64,000 nucleotides of DNA from Diphasiastrum complanatum. Taxonomy: Eukaryota; Streptophyta; Lycopodiopsida; Lycopodiales; Lycopodiaceae. The DNA lies in contig CM055103.1 in the NCBI GenBank assembly GCA_029204225.1, positions 2,003,720-2,067,719 of the forward strand, given 5' to 3'. This document shows positions 44,493-54,960 of the stretch, one piece after another. How positions within the stretch are numbered: the first letter of the stretch is position 1; each line of letters begins with the position of its first letter. The position numbers and the translations under genes are program-made. The notes below the pieces were generated by a model that worked only from the letters and a program-made list of their open reading frames with translations, was not told the origin of the DNA and searched no databases.

Positions 44493-44714
44493 CTCCCCTG
44501 CAGAAAAACAAAGCCCTCCACCGGCTAGCAAGCATAATGAAAATAATAATGTAAGCACGCTAAATACTGAAAAATCACGAACTAATGAAACTATTGATGG
44601 AGAGGACATAAGTCGTCACAAAAGATACCCCAAAAGTATCATAACTGTGTAAAGCAAGTACTAAGCAAATACTACAATAAAGAATAGTCATAGCTAGCCG
44701 AATCATGAAGTAGA

Positions 44715-44960
44715 GGGAACATCTACAATGATATCTGTAGTAGAGGAAAGAACTAAAGCCATGACGGCTCGAGCCTGATCTGCAAATAATGGTGTATGAT
44801 AAAACACATCAATAGGCTCCCATGTGGCCTCCTCAACAGGACGACCATCCTACTGGATCAAAAACTGAATCTGCCGGCAGCGTTGACTATGGTGAAGATG
44901 AACCTGGTGAATGGCAGCTGGTAAGAAAGGGAACAGCTCAGGATCAACATCATGGCGACA
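44715..44960 (-). pseudogene. Element J: chromodomain end
   Basis: The minus strand reads DPELFPFLPAAIHQVHLHHSQR, then IQFLIQ, a TAG, and DGRPVEEATWEPIDVFYHTPL. Element H has tryptophan (QWDGRP) where J has TAG. Apart from that single change the domain is conserved. Confidence 0.8.
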
Positions 44961-46880
44961 AAGGGAACATCTTGGCCGCGTCATCAGAAACCAAGCAGTA
45001 TGGAACAGCCAGGAATGCCAAGGAACTAGAAGAAGATCAAGCAACAACCAGGAATGCCAAGGTATCCATAATGCCCAAGCTAGTAGAGGATCAGCCCAAA
45101 AGATAGGGACATCATACCAAGGTATCCAAAAAGCCCGAGAAGGTAGAACTGCATCATCAATGGGAAGCCAATAAGGAAACTGGAAAAGAGATGGACACTC
45201 CTCGCGAATAGCCGCATCATACATGTAACCATCAACCATATGTGCAAGGTGCCCCAAGAAAAGATAGCAGCATCAGAAGACCAGCACCAAAGAGTAGGAA
45301 CATAAGCAGGATGACAAGCACACTATAACAGCATGGAAAAGCAAGCGATATGCCAGGAAACATGGAGCATAAAGAGATCATCCTGACAAAGGATAGCTAA
45401 AATGGAGAAATATGCACCAGCATGGTTAAAAGCCCAAGGTATCCATAAGGCCCATGAATGAAAAGTAGCAATGGCACACGGTACCCTCAAGGCCCATGTC
45501 ATGAGAAGAGCAGCATGCCAAAAGCTCCAGAAGGTCCAAGAAATGAATGCATCATCTAAAAAGACATGATGCATGAAAATAATAGCAACAAATCTAGAAA
45601 TAGTAGAGGCCCCAACTAAAAAACTAGAGCCGAAAAACTCATCCAGAAAGACCTCATATGGACATACCAATCCATCATAGGATACACCAAAAACGGATGG
45701 AGAATCGGATGACCCATTGGAATTGGCCGAAAGTGTAATCCCAAAGTACACACCAGGCGCACAAGTGAGGAATAGAAGAAATGCACTGGAACGAGGAACA
45801 AGATCCGCAACATCAGTAGCAAGCATCGGAGCAATATCCACATGTAGCTGGGAATGAGTATCAAAGCACATATGAGCAACACTGAAGTATATGGCAGCAA
45901 CATCCCCAAAAACTATCCAAGAGAGGAGAAAGAACACTCTCAAGGTACCCTGATGGTCTCGGAACACCAGAACAAAGTGGAAACTCAGCATCGGAGACCA
46001 AGCGATATGAAGCAACCCAAAATGACGGGGAACCTGAAGATCACCCAGACAAATAGTAGCTGGAACGGAGGCAATAACCCAAGCCATCAAGATATGCCAA
46101 GCCTGACAATGAGCAACAATCCAAGGAACAAATAGAGAGCCACATGCATAATCATAGAGATATCGGCACCATAGGCGATCAGTAATATGGAAAAATCAGC
46201 ACCAATCAGCAAGTCCAAATGAAAACCAAGCTATATGTAATAACCAGGAATGCCATATAGCCATAGCATCGGCATGGACTGCAGGAAACCTATATGTAGA
46301 AACACAAGGAAACTGAAAGATCCCCGTATACTCATCTAGAAATATCCCAGCACATAAATACCCTAGATAAGTAATAGTGACCATCTGGCAAATATCCTCG
46401 GATCAAAAATGTGTAACGGTAAGGGCAAAAGGCTCATGAATCATGTCAGGAACCGTAGAAATATCATGATGCAGATCACAAACCTCAAGCAGAGATCCAT
46501 GGAATAAAGCGAAAGAAGATACAACCTGATCACCAATAGCGAGGGAACCAGCAAACATGGACCTGTGAAGAACCCCATAGAAATCAGCAGGAACATTGGC
46601 CATAACGGACTCAAGAGATGGAGATATAGAGACCAATGGAGAAGATACTACACCAACCATCGAACCAGGAGGGCTATCTGAAGTATGCGCAAAAGCAATA
46701 GTAGAAATACCACCAAGGTATACGGCCTCAGTATCAATAAAACCAGGAATGACCACCGAATACGATATCTGTGAATCAAGGCATATAGGCGCAAGGCACG
46801 TGGCAACAACCTGTAAATCCGGAGCAGCATCAACCTGAGTAGGAGGACCCACGCACGGTGAAAGTGAAGCAACAACTAAT
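44961..46880 (-). other. Block of unknown function occupying the pol position of J
   Basis: The block lies between protease and chromodomain. Open stretches include 46090-45323 (255 codons) and about 160 codons ending at 46403, in line with the protease side. The sequence is hydrophobic and W-rich with repeated words: HSWALWIPW, WHSWLLHIAW, WHSWLFHTAW and HVSWHIA. At DNA level the words GGAATGCCAAG and CCAAGGTATCCATAA recur. I find no RT, RNase H or integrase motif. Part of it is conserved in G and E. It could be captured host DNA, an old tandem repeat or a novel domain; the sequence alone does not decide. Confidence 0.65.
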
Positions 46881-46889
46881 GTACTCTGA

Positions 46890-47330
46890 ATGGAAAGAAG
46901 AGCTGCATCATGAGCCTTTGGCAGGCTGCATAAACTGTTTCCCGGTAACCAACTGATAGTCACCCTGGGAATCAATACCAGAAAGCAAGTCATGCCGACC
47001 AACATGTGTAAAAGACAGTGTCTGCTGAGAAAGATCCACAGCAACAATACCAAGTGACGAAAACCAATCTGCACCAAAAATAATGTCATAGCGCTCCAAA
47101 GGAATAATATAGAAATCTGCCTATCCAAAGAAGTCACCAATGCAATAGTCCAAGCCCGAAAACATCTGAGAACTGGAAAAAGAATGGGAACGAGCAACCT
47201 CAACACTGAGAGACTGTGTAGCAGAAATAGGTGTAGCACGAATCCTGGTGGAAATGTAACTGCTAATAAATGAATGTGTACTGCCCGTATCCACCAAAGC
47301 AATATACTCTCGCCCCAAAATGCAAACACG
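46890..47330 (-). pseudogene. Element J: aspartic protease
   Basis: GREYIALVDTGSTHSFIS holds the active site, and YDIIFGADWFSSLG and SGIDSQGDYQLVTGKQF match element H closely. One TAG near 47121 splits the domain, and a small frame change lies near 46910. Retaining protease without RT is unusual for a gypsy derivative. Confidence 0.82.
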
Positions 47331-47384
47331 TAACCGAATAGAACGAGGACCAGGACGCCCACCAACCCAAGTAGCATAAGCAAG

Positions 47385-47997
47385 TTATGCATGGCAAGCG
47401 GTGGAAGCAGGATCATCAGAAAGCGGGTCAGCCGGCTCATCAACAAAATGTGGGTCAGGAGTATCAAGAATCTGGATATAAACATCAGAATCATCAGGAG
47501 TAAGAGCCTCATGGTAAAAAACAACGGTAGGAGGACCAGGAGGAACGGTAGTAGAAGAAGCCAAAGTAGGAGAAGCAGTGGAATGAGAGCAAGAAAAACG
47601 AGAAGAAGTGGATAACTCAAGATACTTATGCTGCAAGGTAGTAGCCAAGGAGATAGCATCTGAGAGAGTAAGAGGCCGAAAAGATGAGACATCATATCGT
47701 AAGGAGTCTCTAAGACCGGCAATAAAACGTGAAATAAGCTCTGTAGGATGAAGATCAGTAAAAAGGTAGGAAAGCTCAATAAACTGATCAATATAAGCAG
47801 TCAAATCACTAGTATGGCGAAGGCTACAAAATAGATCACGTTGGCGAAACAACCACTGTGGGTCAATCATAGCCATACGAAGATCATGACAAAAAATAGG
47901 CCATATATGTAACCCCTCACGAGTAGGCTCAGAGCGATAAACACGCCACCAAGTCTGAGCTCTACCATCTAAATGTAATGCGGCCAACTGCACTTTG
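47385..47997 (-). pseudogene. Element J: gag, lacking the zinc knuckle
   Basis: The frame starts inside gag at LAALHLDGRAQTWWRVYR and runs unbroken for about 200 codons through DPQWLFRQRDLF, FRPLTLSDAISLATTLQHKY and VFYHEALTPDDSDVYIQI. In element H a CCHC knuckle lies just before VFYHEGTTPDDSD; here a short serine/proline stretch stands in its place. The N-terminus is lost at the junction with the LTR remnant. Confidence 0.82.
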
Positions 47998-48081
47998 AAT
48001 AAAAAGGACCCTTAGGCCTGCTTATGCATAATAACAATAAAAGAATGGACGCGGCGAATGTAATGAGCCAAGTCCATAACT
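47998..48081 (-). repeat. 5' LTR remnant of element J
   Basis: About 84 bp matching the outer end of 44120-44492 (CTTATGCATAATAA...GGACGCGGCGAATGT...CATAACT). Confidence 0.85.
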
Positions 48082-48086
48082 AGTAG
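48082..48086. other. Target site duplication of element J, right copy
   Basis: AGTAG, equal to 44115-44119. Confidence 0.8.
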
Positions 48087-48396
48087 AGCGAGTTTCTATA
48101 GGTATATATAGACCCCTAGAGCCTAGGAATATTCCTTCCAGAACCCCAATCCTTTACTAAACGCAGATTCAAGTGCTATTGATATTCCTCTACATGCATA
48201 GAGTCGTCAATCACCATGCACTACTCCACATGTTCTACTTGGAGTGCCTGGGCTCTCACAAGGTTATTGAATTACATTTCTAGCCTAGTTTGGAATGACG
48301 AAGTGTAACTCATAAACTTGTACATCAACTGTCGAATATTCATGTCAAGGATTATTTCAAAGATCTCTTAAGATCAGCATAGTGCTTAGCTCTATC
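48087..48396 (-). repeat. Promoter part of the element I 5' LTR (split by J)
   Basis: Removing J joins this segment to 44119. On the minus strand TCTATATATACC (about 48105-48116) would lie some 30 bp upstream of ACTCGCTCTACTCC at the J insertion point, a normal TATA-to-start spacing. Its outer LTR end before element K is not resolved. Confidence 0.5.
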
Positions 48397-49060
48397 CTAA
48401 GCACTACGAAGACTATCACATGCTAATTCGAACATTTCTTGCATATCATGCAAAAAGCCAGCAACTTTTTGGATCTTAGCAGATTTAGTCTCCACATTAA
48501 CCGGAGATTTAAGTTGAAAACCATACATAAGCATATATGGACTATAACTTTTAGCAGAACGTTTTCTACAATAGTAAGCAAACCCAATTGAAGGAATGTA
48601 ATTCTCCCAAAAAGACTGCTTGTGAGACACATATGTTCTCAACATATCCTCCATAGTTTGATTAGTTATTTCAATCTGTCCATCTAATTCAAAATGATCA
48701 ATAGAACTAAAACTAAGAGTTTTCAAGTTTATGGAATAAAGTTGACTAGAATTAAAACTTAGTGATCACTAACAATATCACTTGGCAATCCATACATCGT
48801 GAATAATCTTTCCACAAAGATCTAGGCTAAAACCTTTTCAGTTCCCTTGACTAGTATAAACGTAGATAACTTTGTTAACCTATCCCAGTACAACCCAAAT
48901 AAGTCCAACTACAAAATCCCATCTCTTCTGAGGAATATAGGCATGTAACAACCCTCCAGCCTTTAAGCGTTCCGCTTTGGCTGGCTAACAGGGTTTACAC
49001 TTAACCACATAAGACTCAACATATGGCTTGCGTTTTGGCCAAAAAGACTCTCTTATGTCT
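48397..49060 (-). pseudogene. Gypsy element K: integrase
   Basis: The minus strand contains FVVGLIWVVLG, LTKLSTFILVKGTEKVL and TMYGLPSDIVSD of the core, then the C-terminal half with QTMEDMLRTYVSHKQSFWENYIPSIGFAYY and PYMLMYGFQ. The stretch 48726-48397 is open for 109 codons; the core is full of stops. It matches element L (PFMLMYGFQPRSP), so K and L are one clade in opposite orientation. Confidence 0.75.
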
Positions 49061-49700
49061 AAAGTCTTGTGTATACCTGGATTACCGACACAAGGTACGT
49101 GATGACATTAAAAAGGGATTCTCTTCTTTATCTCATCATCCCCTGGTACACAAACTTTCCATTTCGAAAAGTAACCCACTTCAAATGGCAAACTGCTCTA
49201 CAATCTTCTTATCTTTCTTAGACACCTGAGATCCTTGTGCGTCTATCTCAGTTCCATTCTCATCCATTCCAATCTTTACGAACTTCTATACCCGACAAAA
49301 ATGAGAATCGTTTTCATATTTTTCTCTCAACAAAAGATATAGATTTGTAGAAATCTAGCTGAATAAAAGTTTATTTGAATCACCGATCCGACTAAGAGCA
49401 TCTGCAACTTGGTTAGAGCTACCTTTAACCTATCGGATCTCATGATCAAATTCTTGATAAGCTCAACCCATCGAGCTTTACAACCCCTTAAATTCATGAT
49501 GATAGCAAAAGTATTTCAAAGATTAGTAATTTATATACACTATAAACTTATAACCATAAAGATAATACCTCCGTGCATGAATCACAACAAATAACGCATT
49601 TTCTTGAGTCGTATATCGCATCTTAGATGAGTTTCTTGCTCTCGAACACTATTGGCCTGTCATTTTACAAAAGATCTGCTCCAATCATCGAATCACTTGC
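49061..49700 (-). pseudogene. Gypsy element K: RNase H and zinc-binding linker
   Basis: YTTQENALFVVIHARRYYLYGYKFIVYIN, SNQVADALSRIGDSNKLLFS and, nearer integrase, VGNPGIHKTLDI...WPKRKPYVESYVVKCKPC are readable between stops. The last block almost equals that of M at 63440-63552. Confidence 0.7.
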
Positions 49701-49707
49701 ATCAATT

Positions 49708-50540
49708 CTAACGAGGTAAGGCAAATCTGGATCTACAATCTGTAAAATAGGAGCTGAAACAACCACAACTTTTGAGCTTCTCAAAGTATTGGTTCAGTTC
49801 TTTAATCCATTCAATAGGCAAACTAGGTTGATCTCTCTTCTTCTTCTTGTTCACTCTGTCTTTTGTCAAATTATTAAAAGAATCTGCAACTTTTGCATAA
49901 TCCTCTAAAAATCTCCGAAAGAAAATTGTAAACCTGAAAAAAGATTTAACTTCTCTAACTGTTTTCAGTATCGACCAATCAACCACTACCTTGAGCTTAT
50001 CTTTGTCTATCTTCAACCCTATAGGAGTGATCTTATGACCAAGATATACCAGTTCATGCTTAAAGAAATTAAACTTGAATTCTTTAGCATAAAGTTTTTC
50101 TCTCCTAAGAATCCTACGAATTGACCCAAATATGGATGACAAAAGTCATTCATCATCTGTTGAACTGTCGCAGGTGCATTGATTAAACCAAAAAGAAGCG
50201 CTAAGAACTCATAATGTCCGAACCTCATCTGAAAACCAGCTTTTTGTACATCACTAGGATGCATTCTAATATGATGGTATCTGGTTCTAAGATTTATTTC
50301 TGTGAAGTATTTAGTTCCAGCCAATCAATCTATCAAATCATCCATTCTGGGCAATGGCTCTATTTTTATTAGTTACTTTGTTCAACCCCTTGTAATCCAC
50401 ACATTCAAAACCTCCATCTTTCTTCGCTTTCGGAATAACAGGAGCACCCCAAGATGATTTATTGGGTTTTATATGTCCCATCTTAAGATAATTACCAATT
50501 TGATTAGTAATCTCTACATCTTCCTTCTAAGAAAACCAGT
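49708..50540 (-). pseudogene. Gypsy element K: reverse transcriptase
   Basis: Motifs in order on the minus strand: [58 protein letters not shown] and GHYEFLALLFGLINAPATVQQMMND. PYLGQF follows, where a frameshift replaces the YxDD region. LYAKEFKFNFFKHELVYLGHKI and KSFFRFTIFFRRFLEDYAKVA complete it. Confidence 0.82.
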
Positions 50541-50599
50541 ATGATTGTCTAGAGATAGGATGACTACCTAGAATTAACTCAATTTTGTGATCTACTGAC

Positions 50600-50830
50600 C
50601 TAGGTCATAAACCATGAAGTAATTCACCTAGAAACACATCAAGAAATTCATTTATGATCGTATTCTTTCCAATCTGCTCTTGATCTAAATCCACCCAGTT
50701 AAGATATTTAGAAAATTCACTACTACTTAGATACATTTTAGAAAAATCCAAAATGGGCATTGCAAATAAAGAATAAGCTTCATACTGTGAAAAAAAAATC
50801 TCCCTCCTTAAATGAGAACACATGCTTTGT
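50600..50830 (-). pseudogene. Gypsy element K: protease-RT linker
   Basis: INEFLDVFLGELLHGL corresponds to the conserved F-DVFP-ELP-GLPP segment before RT. Upstream a low-conservation stretch continues to about 50830. The protease itself was not recognised. Confidence 0.5.
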
Positions 50831-51017
50831 TGGAATCATCTCAAATGGATGTACATATTTGTCACCAAAAAATGTAACTACTTTAACTCCCTCCTTAAAT
50901 GAGAACACATGCTTCTCAAAATCAATATCAAGAGATTTCTTTTCGCGATTCATATTACATCATCGAAAGATTGAAGTACATTTCACCTGCATTCGTTCTG
51001 ATAATTTGCTGGCAAAC

Positions 51018-51360
51018 CTATGATGAATTGCCAAAGAGCCAGTTTAGAATCGAATGATGGAACCTTATTTCTTTAATCCAAAAATTCTTAGAGATAAGAG
51101 GCCAAACTCTTCGTCCCCATTTTGCAATTGATAAACTTTTGATAGTGATCCGAATCGTCTGCAACCACAAACAATTTTTTGAATATTTCCATGAATTCTT
51201 CCCAAGTAGCAGGTTTTGGTTGCAGATCATGCCACCACGATGAAGCCTTACCATGGAAAACAGAACTACACTCATATCTTCTTTTTTTCAGGAATTCTGC
51301 ATAGACTGAAATAACTATTCCATTTCATCAGCTAGTCATCCACCACCTCAAGAGTTTGTC
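51018..51360 (-). pseudogene. Gypsy element K: gag fragment
   Basis: Across frames the minus strand reads LMKWNSYFSLCRIPEKKK, VFHGKASSWWHDLQPKPATWEEF and SIIRF*TGSLAIHH-like text. These align with VEAWLVKWNSYFNLHGIPDEKK and DKVSSWWRDL in element L. Several frameshifts occur within 350 bp. Confidence 0.7.
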
Positions 51361-52550
51361 AAAAACTGTTCATTCGCTAATGATTACTCAATTTAATCAT
51401 TGCATGCATGCACCGACATATACAAATATACAATTCATTCCTCGAGCCACAAGGAAAGAAAAGGAATCAATTCATATTGTACTGCTTACTTTCGAACATT
51501 CATTTTGACAAAAAAATGAAGCAGAAATAGCAATACAAATGGAATCGATCAAAACTGAGCGAAATAATATCATGAGTTGACAAAATTTTGTAAGCAAAGT
51601 TGCCTATTAGTGTTAGGCAACTGTTAGGGTTTGAAACCATCAGAGAGAACAAGCCAGAAACCCAAATTTAAAAATTTTAAGCAAAAGAAATTTCAGAACT
51701 TTGATTGCTTCACTCGCACTTTATTTTGCCACCAAAATTGACAGGCATGGGCACTCTAACCTATAGTAGCTACTATGAAATTTTCAGGGAAAATCATGCA
51801 CTATACCAAAAAAAACATCTTGGAAACTAAAAGCTGGAATGTTTACTCAAATTTTTTTCACAAACTTTGAATGCATGGTTCTCACTTATTACTAAACACA
51901 TCTGCTGAGATTTGGATGGTAGATGTGCCCTTATGTGCCTCAACTTGTATCCAAGTCTCAGCTCAAACAACTGAGTAACCACAAAGAATCAATTCGTTAA
52001 CCAGGGGAGGCCAGAATTGCCTGATATTCTGACATCATACTTTGGGGAGGCATAACTCAATGCACAGTAAACCAATCCTCATGGAATTTTACAGGCCTAG
52101 TTATGAGCAATTGCTTTCAGATTTTCATGACCCAGCTCTTCAAGATCAGTGAGAACTAGTCATTTTTCAAAAGCTCCCTAAATTTGATGAATTTCTGACA
52201 TGCAAACTTTGCATCGACCGTTCTTGTTCGTTACAAGACCAATTGCCACATAAATTGGTATACAAAGGTGCCCTACCACTTAAATTACTGTCAAAATCTG
52301 AAGGCAGACCATGCAAATTACAAGGAGAACAAGCTATCTGATTTCTGCTATCAGAATTTGAGTTAAACCATGTTTCTTTCACAAAAAGTAGCGTCAAAAG
52401 AGAAGAAGCTTACCTCCTCCTACTTTCACTAACTGCTTCACCTAATATATGGTCGAAACAGTTGTGATGCTTCATCAAAGATCAGGCGCAATTCCAGCAA
52501 TATAGATACAGCACCTCCAAGCCTCCTCAATCAAATAGAAGTAATCCTTT
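51361..52550 (-). other. Leader region of element K
   Basis: About 1.2 kb between gag and the primer binding site. I recognise no coding sequence or repeat. A long leader is common in this clade. Confidence 0.4.
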
Positions 52551-52562
52551 GCTTTGATACCA
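52551..52562 (-). other. Primer binding site of element K
   Basis: The minus strand reads TGGTATCAAAGC, the initiator-Met type with the same G-to-A change as at 302-313. Confidence 0.75.
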
Positions 52563-52920
52563 CTATAAGAACTACCAAGATGTAACCTGCAAAGATCAAG
52601 AAGATATGGAAAGTTTGTGACCTGCAGAACACCTCAAAGATGATCCTCCCATCCAACAAACGCAATCTAACCAAGATCCATCTCCCTCGTGCAATAGAGC
52701 AGCTACCACCAAAGAGAAAGCCAAAAGAGAACCTGGAACTCTCACCAAGAGTTCTCAAGCAAGATTCAGCCCGGGCTTGTAGCGCACCCACTGTGCATGG
52801 TCTCTCATCCCCTAGGCATTCATGCAACTGCTCTACCCATGCAAAGCTATATGAGGTTTCTCAGTCCAATCCGACAGGGCCACAGGGTTCAATAAGTCAA
52901 TTATAACCAATACCAAGTCT
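52563..52920 (-). repeat. Putative 5' LTR of element K
   Basis: It adjoins the primer binding site, so it should be LTR. The end next to the site is CTTATAG rather than CA, and no second copy was found on the left side of K. The outer end is not resolved. Confidence 0.35.
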
Positions 52921-53339
52921 AAGATGTACGTTCCGTTCCAGGAATTCCCATTAGGGTTTCCAGGATCGCAAAAAAAATTTGTTTTTTTTTTTTAAAAGTT
53001 GCCAATATGGGTATCATGTGAAAGGATATCGAAAAAGCAATTATTATGCAAATCTGTTGCTTGGTTTCAGATGGTTTCAGATGGCTGCATTCATAAAAAA
53101 TTTGGACATCATAGATCTGCAAATATTTGCTTTTGCATTCACAGGTCTGCATTCACGGGCTACAATCATCAGCAATCTGGACATCAGTAGATCTGCAAAC
53201 CATTGGCATAAGAAAGACAAAATCAAATCTTCATTTCAAAATCTCAAAAAAAATTTGCAAATTCTTTTGCGATTCGGGACCACGTTTCTGGTCCCGGATC
53301 ACCAGCATTCGGGATCACGCGATCCGGAGGGGATCGCGA

Positions 53340-53519
53340 TCCGCTGCAACTCACTACCAAGGTAGAGAGCAAGGACACATTGAAAAGTGATTTGAATTTT
53401 TCTCTCTCTCTCTACTCTTGCTTTCTATTCCTTGGCTTGAGGGTTGAGTGGTTTTGCTCCACAGTGTCTTCTCATTTGTTTTGAATTCTAAGCAAGATCT
53501 TGAGGAGCTTTCCCTTACA
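53340..53519 (+). repeat. Putative 5' LTR end of gypsy element L
   Basis: It ends CTTACA one base before a TGGTTTCAGAGC site. It holds a TCTCTCTCTC run and a pyrimidine-rich 3' part, as plant U5 regions often do. It does not match the LTR at 56564-56922 that ends the same coding block. Confidence 0.4.
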
Positions 53520-53520
53520 T

Positions 53521-53532
53521 TGGTTTCAGAGC
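53521..53532 (+). other. Primer binding site of element L
   Basis: TGGTTTCAGAGC, one change from the initiator-Met type. Confidence 0.65.
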
Positions 53533-54529
53533 AAGGCTTACGAAGATCAGAGAACTTGGAGTGGTGAAACTTTTCATCGGATATCATTTGCATGTTGTTA
53601 AGATCCGTCTTTCTCGACTTTCTCTAGGGTTTTATGAAAGGATTTCCATGATAGTCAATTTAAGATGCTTTTTTGGAATTTTTGCTTATGTAACTCAAAA
53701 CTTTAGTAGATCTGAAAATTGCAACAAGTGTACTTTCATTCTAGGGATCATTATGCATGCCGGTTGTTTTCATTATTTATGGCGCTTAGCTATGTTTTTT
53801 GTCAAAAATTGCTTGTTTTTTATCATTTTTGACTAGAAATTGATAGTAAGAGCTAAAATCCAGCAAGATCAGATCATTTAGATGGCTATAACCCTATAAA
53901 TTGAGTTGTGTGTGAGTGAGATGTGGTTGCATGTGGTTGAAATCAACCTTATGTAATGAAAAAACCGGGAAATTTGGTTGCATACTGTTATGAAACACCT
54001 TGTAGACCTTGTAAGTGGATTAATCAAAGTCTTTTCAAACTGTCCCTGAAGTTAGAGCCAAGATTTCAGAGAATAGTGGGTGCAAGAGGCTGGAAAAAGC
54101 CAAAAAACAACCTTTTTTGTTGTTTTTTGTGGGATAGATTGCTATCAATCCACAAAAGGATCATGCATGGAACCAATTCAGCCTTTTTTGTACTCCTTTT
54201 GGCCTACCCAACAAGCTATCAGATTTGTAAATTAGTGACCGGGAACTTATGCTCTGGATCCATCAAATTGGTAGCTACAGCACCCTCCTACAAGCCATGA
54301 AATCCTCGTTCTCAATCCATACTGCTTCTTAGGACCTGTATGAAGGCTTCGGGGAAGTCTAATAGACTGTTTAAGACTGTTGGTAATGTTTCTTTTGGTG
54401 CTAGGGAGGTTTTTGCTTGATTTTGTATGATATGGCCTAGAAAAAAGTGTGCCCTACTACAAAATTGCAAACGCTCGTGTTAAGCTGAGGTGGCAAGGTG
54501 TTTCATCGGAATAATTTACGAGATCAGCA
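53533..54529 (+). other. Leader region of element L
   Basis: About 1 kb before gag without recognisable genes. The word CATCGGAATAATTT near 54505 echoes CATCGGATATCATTT near 53576. Confidence 0.4.
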
Positions 54530-54960
54530 AATGGAAGTTCCGTTGAACCAGATATAATTGTTGTCTTCTCCGAATCTAGAATTCCACTCTGAGACTTACT
54601 TGGGGGAGAAGAACGAAAAAAGACCGGAAGATGTGGAGGCCTGGCTCGTCAAGTGGAACAGTTACTTCAATTTACATGGAATTCCTGATGAGAAAAAAAT
54701 CGAAAGTGTCGTGTTTTTCTTACGCGACAAGGTGTCGTCGTGGTGGCGAGATCTGACTGTGAAGCCCACGACCTAGGAAGCTTTTACGGAGGTCTTCAAT
54801 GATCATGAAAGCCTTAGATATTTGTGCAATCAGCCTAAGCTTAGGGGTCAGAAAGCTCGGTGGGTTGAGCTAATGCAGGAATTTGACTTGTCTATCAAAT
54901 ATAGACGAGGAAAGTTCAATACAGTGACAGATGCTCTTAGCAGAATGCCAATGGTAAACA
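54530..54960 (+). pseudogene. Element L: gag fused to RNase H
   Basis: Gag starts near 54532 (MEVPLNQ) and is clear from PNLEFHSETYLGEKNEKRPEDVEAWLVKW to DKVSSWWRDLTVKPTT. After a TAG, EAFTEVFNDHESLRYLCNQP passes at about 54798 straight into RNase H, continuing QKARWVELMQEFDLSIKYRRG and TDALSRM. Zinc knuckle, protease and RT are absent. This could be one deletion in an element or the crossover point of two elements. Confidence 0.8.

Larger units (their letters stand above)
44120..48081 (-). mobile_element. Non-autonomous gypsy element J with pol replaced
   Basis: A 3962-bp insertion with a 5-bp target duplication. On the minus strand the order is a short LTR remnant, gag, protease, a block of about 1.9 kb of unknown kind, a chromodomain and the 3' LTR. 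Gag, protease and chromodomain align with element H, but no RT, RNase H or integrase is visible. The 5' LTR, primer binding site and gag start were lost by one internal deletion joining gag to the LTR at about 47997. Confidence 0.88.

Noticed and set aside
46403-47340. Leucine-rich membrane-protein-like reading of the 462-codon frame in J
   Set aside because: Its first two thirds are a wrong-frame reading of gag and protease. Only the last 160 or so codons belong to the unusual block.
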